Assembly: GCF_000372725.1 (NCBI RefSeq)
Contig: NW_005196163.1
Span: 218,631-282,630 of the forward strand
Direction of reading: 5' to 3'
Source: Emiliania huxleyi CCMP1516
Taxonomy: Eukaryota > Haptophyta > Isochrysidales > Noelaerhabdaceae
Length of the DNA: 64,000 nt
In this document: positions 61,224 through 64,000 of the stretch, piece after piece
How the letters are laid out: each line of letters begins with the position of its first letter
How positions within the stretch are numbered: position 1 is the first letter of the stretch
Notes under the pieces: generated by a model
Told to the model about the DNA's origin: nothing
The model's input: only the letters and a program-made list of their open reading frames with translations
The model's database searches: none
Program-made: the position numbers and the translations under genes

Positions 61224-62475
61224 ATGCGCCAGGTTGTGCTCGGCCTGCTTGCGGGTGTCTCGATAGCCCAGGGCGGTCCCACTCTCATCGCGGGCGCTAC
61301 CCGCGGCTCGGACTCGGTCAAGCACGCCTGCCTCGACGGGCACTCGACGGAGGCGGCGCTCTCTGCGCTTCGCGGCTTTGAGACGGTGGCGGGGGGCACC
61401 TCCCAACCAGCGTGCGGCGCCAGCCGCGACATGCTGGGCGTCCCGACCGACGTCCAGCGCACAAACTACAACCGCGGGAGCCTCGGCGGGACGCGCAAGA
61501 CCTGCTCCGCCTTTGACGGCTGCCGCGGCGGCGGCGGCGGCGGCTGTGAGGACAAGCCGGTGAGCGTCGAACTCGCCGGCTACGGCGCGGACGTGTATGG
61601 GTGGCACGGGCCAAACGCCTCCGCGGCGCTCGGCGACGACGCGTGCGCGGAGGCGGCCCACAAGGAGGCGTGCATCATGAACGTGTGCACGTGCGCGACC
61701 AGCGAGTTTGGGGACACAAACGTGCGCTGCAAGGAGTTCTCGCTCGAGGGCGACTCGGCGCACGCGTGGGACGCCCTCCTCGCCGGCTTGCTCGAGGCCC
61801 CCCTTCAGACCCCGAGACCCAACACATGCGCATAGCTCTTCAATGCAAGCACCTCTCAAGCACCTCTCCTCCCGGCCGCAGGACGAGCGCTGGGCCTCGG
61901 CCTTCAACTCGCCTGCCCTCGCCTCGGCGATGTCCTCGATGCTCGTCCTCCTAGTCCTCGCGTGCGGCGCCTTCTGGCGGCTGGCCGTGGGGAGCGGACG
62001 GCGGGTTGGCGCGGGGGCGACGGCGAGGCTTTCGTGCAGAGCGTCGAGCGGGATCTCGCATCGCACCGTTGCGGCCACCCACAAGCCGAGCGCGAACGAG
62101 GAGCCCGGCCCGGCGGCGAGCGCCGAGGAGACGGCCGCCCCGGCGGTGAGCACACGCGGGTAGGACTACAGGTGGGTACTTGCATTGACCCTGTGACTCT
62201 CGCCTGCCGCACGTCACGCGCAGGGCCTCGACGAGTGGAAGCCCCCCTCCCCGCTCCGCAAGATCGAGCGCAAGGGCGAGTCCAACCTGATCGATCGCTC
62301 CAAGAAGACCACCAAGAGCCTCACCCCGATCGGCCGCGTCGACCCCAACGGGTTCGCGGCGCTGCTCGGAACGGAAGTTGACGAGAAAGACCTCGCTGGC
62401 GTCGGCTCCGGGTCTGTCGGCGACGGCGCGCCGTCGTCGACCACGCCCTCGGCGCGTGCTGCCTTGCCCGTGTAG
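61224..62475 (+). CDS. type I membrane protein with Cys-rich ectodomain, three exons
   Basis: The start at 61224 (MRQVVLGLLAGVSIAQGG) is a signal peptide; the longer frame from 61143 is not. The ectodomain has about a dozen cysteines (KTCSAFDGCRGGGGGGCEDK; AHKEACIMNVCTCATSEFG). Exon 2 (61882-62145) holds a single membrane helix, MSSMLVLLVLACGAFWRLAV, and exon 3 (62224-62475) a basic cytoplasmic tail (SPLRKIERKGESNLIDRSKK). Introns are 61797-61881 (GC-AG) and 62146-62223 (GT-AG); both are required by in-frame stops or frame. No family recognised; a cell-surface receptor or adhesion role is only suggested by topology. It lies about 135 bp upstream of a receptor-like gene on the same strand. Confidence 0.6.
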
Positions 62476-62609
62476 CGCGCCCTGCTCGTGACCAACCCTT
62501 GTCCGCACTTCAGGGCGCCGTGGAGGAGACCCCGCCGACCTCGACGCGCTCCGGCTTCCGCTTCGGCCAGGTTTGCTCGACAAAGCTACTGTGCCACAAG
62601 GGGCGCGCC

Positions 62610-64000
62610 ATGTTCTTCCTCCTGTGGCTCCTTCCAGTCACCACAGCTCAAGTAGACTACGCGAGCCCGATCCAGCTCGGCTTCCTCTACGCGCAGAGCC
62701 CGGCGTCGTGGCTCGTCGAGTCGCGCTCCCAATTCAAGCTTGCGCTCGACGACGTCAATGCGGCTGGCATGCTTCCGTACAATATATCCTACGTCACGGC
62801 CAACACGCGTGAGCAGGAGTTCTTCGCGCTGAGAGGATGCATCGAGTGCGTCGCTTGACACTCGAACCGCGGTCGACCCATGCCGCGCTCCTGCGTGCTC
62901 TGATCGTCCCGCGTTTGCGTCCCGCGTGCGCAGTCTGCTCGACGACTCGAGCGTGATCGGAATTGTCGGCACCGGCTACTCGGCCGCGCTCTCTGCCGCC
63001 GCCGCCTACGCCTCCGCGCGCCAAAAGCCCATTGTCTCGCCAGGCGCAACGCGGGTGACCTTCACAGACAAGACCAAGTTTCCCTACCTCGTGCGTAGCG
63101 TCGGGTCCGACGCGACAGAGCTCGGCGGCATGGTCTTCGCGATCGAGAGCCTCGGCTGGAGGAGCGTCGTCGTCATTTACTCGGTTGATTTCATCACGGC
63201 CGCCTCGTACTTCCGAAACGCCGCACAGGCGCGGGGCATCGACGTGGTGATCGAGGCGCGCGTCTCCAGCAGTGGTGAGAAGTGGAAGACGTTTGTCGCC
63301 CTCGAGGCCGTCCGCCACTCGGGCGCGCGCATCCTCGTCTCCATCACCAGCAGCGCCGACCAGGAGGAGCTGCACCAGGCCGCCGCCGATATCGGGCTGC
63401 ATAACGAGGGCTACGTCTGGTTGGGCTGGAGCGCGTCCTTCACGTCCACGATTCCGCTGCCCGGCTACATCTTCGTCCAGGCCGCGGCCGCGCAGCCGAG
63501 CGCCGCAGCGGCGGCAAGCTTCCTGTCCCACTTTCAGAAGGGCACTCTGACGTACGACGAAGCAATCCACGGCTCCTACAATGCAACGAGCGGGGCGCCA
63601 TTCTACGATGCGGCACATGAGGGGGTGCGTTGGGATACGGACTACGCGCCGGTCGGCGACGGCTTACCCGACCATTGGGGCAAGTGCGTGCGCCGCGACG
63701 CGGCGCGCGTGCGTGCTGCGCCCCCACCGCACGCGTCCTGCTGCCCATGGCTCCGGTGCACCCTGCCGCTCACGCAGCGCGCCCTCGATCGCAGGTACGT
63801 CTACGACACCGCATGGCTCTACGCGCATGCGCTCAAGCGCCTCGCGGAGGCGGGTACGTCGCCGCACGACGGCGAGGCGCTCCTCGCGGCCCTGCTCGCG
63901 ACGTCCTTTGAGGGCGTGACCGGCCGGCTGGAGATCTCGCCCGCCGACCAGGACCGCGTACAGGGCTTCCAATTGCACTCTCTTGTCCCCGAGAACCTCA
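62610..64000 (+). CDS. receptor with ANF/periplasmic-binding-type ligand domain, 3' end outside window
   Basis: The start at 62610 (MFFLLWLLPVTTAQ) is a short signal peptide. The following domain is the type I periplasmic-binding fold used by class C GPCRs, natriuretic-peptide-receptor cyclases and bacterial amino-acid receptors: PIQLGFLYAQSPASWLVESR, FKLALDDVNAAGMLPYNISY, SVIGIVGTGYSAALSAAAAY, KPIVSPGATRVTFTDKTKFP, YLVRSVGSDATELGGMVFAI, WRSVVVIYSVDFITAASYFR and YVYDTAWLYAHALKRLAEAG with FEGVTGRLEI. Introns 62846-62933 and 63684-63794 are GT-AG and restore the domain. The transmembrane and effector part lies beyond the window, so whether it is a GPCR or a cyclase/kinase cannot be told. Confidence 0.8.

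Overview
The window looks like nuclear DNA of a GC-rich unicellular alga, most likely a haptophyte of the Emiliania/Gephyrocapsa kind; the taxon is inferred from composition and gene content, not from a database match. Supporting signs are plastid-type presequences, eukaryotic domain architectures (VPS9, BRCT, CYB5D1, SLC44), a copia pol gene, many short introns, and no operons, Shine-Dalgarno sites or CRISPR arrays. Roughly 20 protein genes lie on both strands among a dense mix of dispersed repeats.

Layout. 0-1.4 kb: end of a BRCT-domain gene. 1.7-3.3 kb: a coiled-coil ORF and a retroelement remnant. 3.4-5.8 kb: a protein kinase (+) converging on a plastid-targeted membrane protein (-). 5.9-13.3 kb: two inverted copies of a Mutator-like TIR element around a secreted two-cupin gene (+) and a coiled-coil gene (-). 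13.3-13.9 kb: GT microsatellite and interstitial CCCTAA blocks. 14.2-16.7 kb: VPS9 (Rab5-type exchange factor) gene. 16.8-20.8 kb: repeats, a histidine-phosphatase gene and a small TIR element. 20.8-25.6 kb: a 2OG-oxygenase-like gene and an SLC44 choline-transporter-like gene. 25.9-32.0 kb: one long gene fusing a nucleotide-transporter-like membrane domain, HEAT-like repeats and two cyclic-nucleotide-binding folds. 32-35.3 kb: repeats. 35.3-40.8 kb: unknown protein, ribulose-phosphate 3-epimerase, glycosyltransferase and phosphatidylglycerophosphate synthase. 41-42.7 kb: repeats and a 142-bp minisatellite. 42.9-49.9 kb: oligopeptidase B-like peptidase, phytochelatin-synthase-like protease, WW/CYB5D1 protein and an unknown coiled-coil protein. 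50.1-52.6 kb: acyl-adenylating enzyme fused to a membrane domain. 54.4-56.4 kb: two unknown proteins. 56.6-60.8 kb: rearranged and long copia fossils. 61.2-64 kb: a cysteine-rich membrane protein and the start of a receptor with a periplasmic-binding-type ectodomain.

The most striking signal is in the introns. Of 28 introns I could place by reading-frame logic, 19 begin with GC rather than GT. Many begin with a near copy of the exon sequence that follows them (up to 30 of 34 bases alike). Most are only about 60-120 bp, and several are filled with 10-11-bp tandem repeats. This suggests recent intron gain by duplication or by an introner-like insertion. A second pattern is that small TIR repeats end 13-70 bp upstream of the start codons of five genes.

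Limits: exon boundaries were found by eye from frame continuity and AG acceptors; several genes have one unresolved junction, noted in the entry. No homology search was run.
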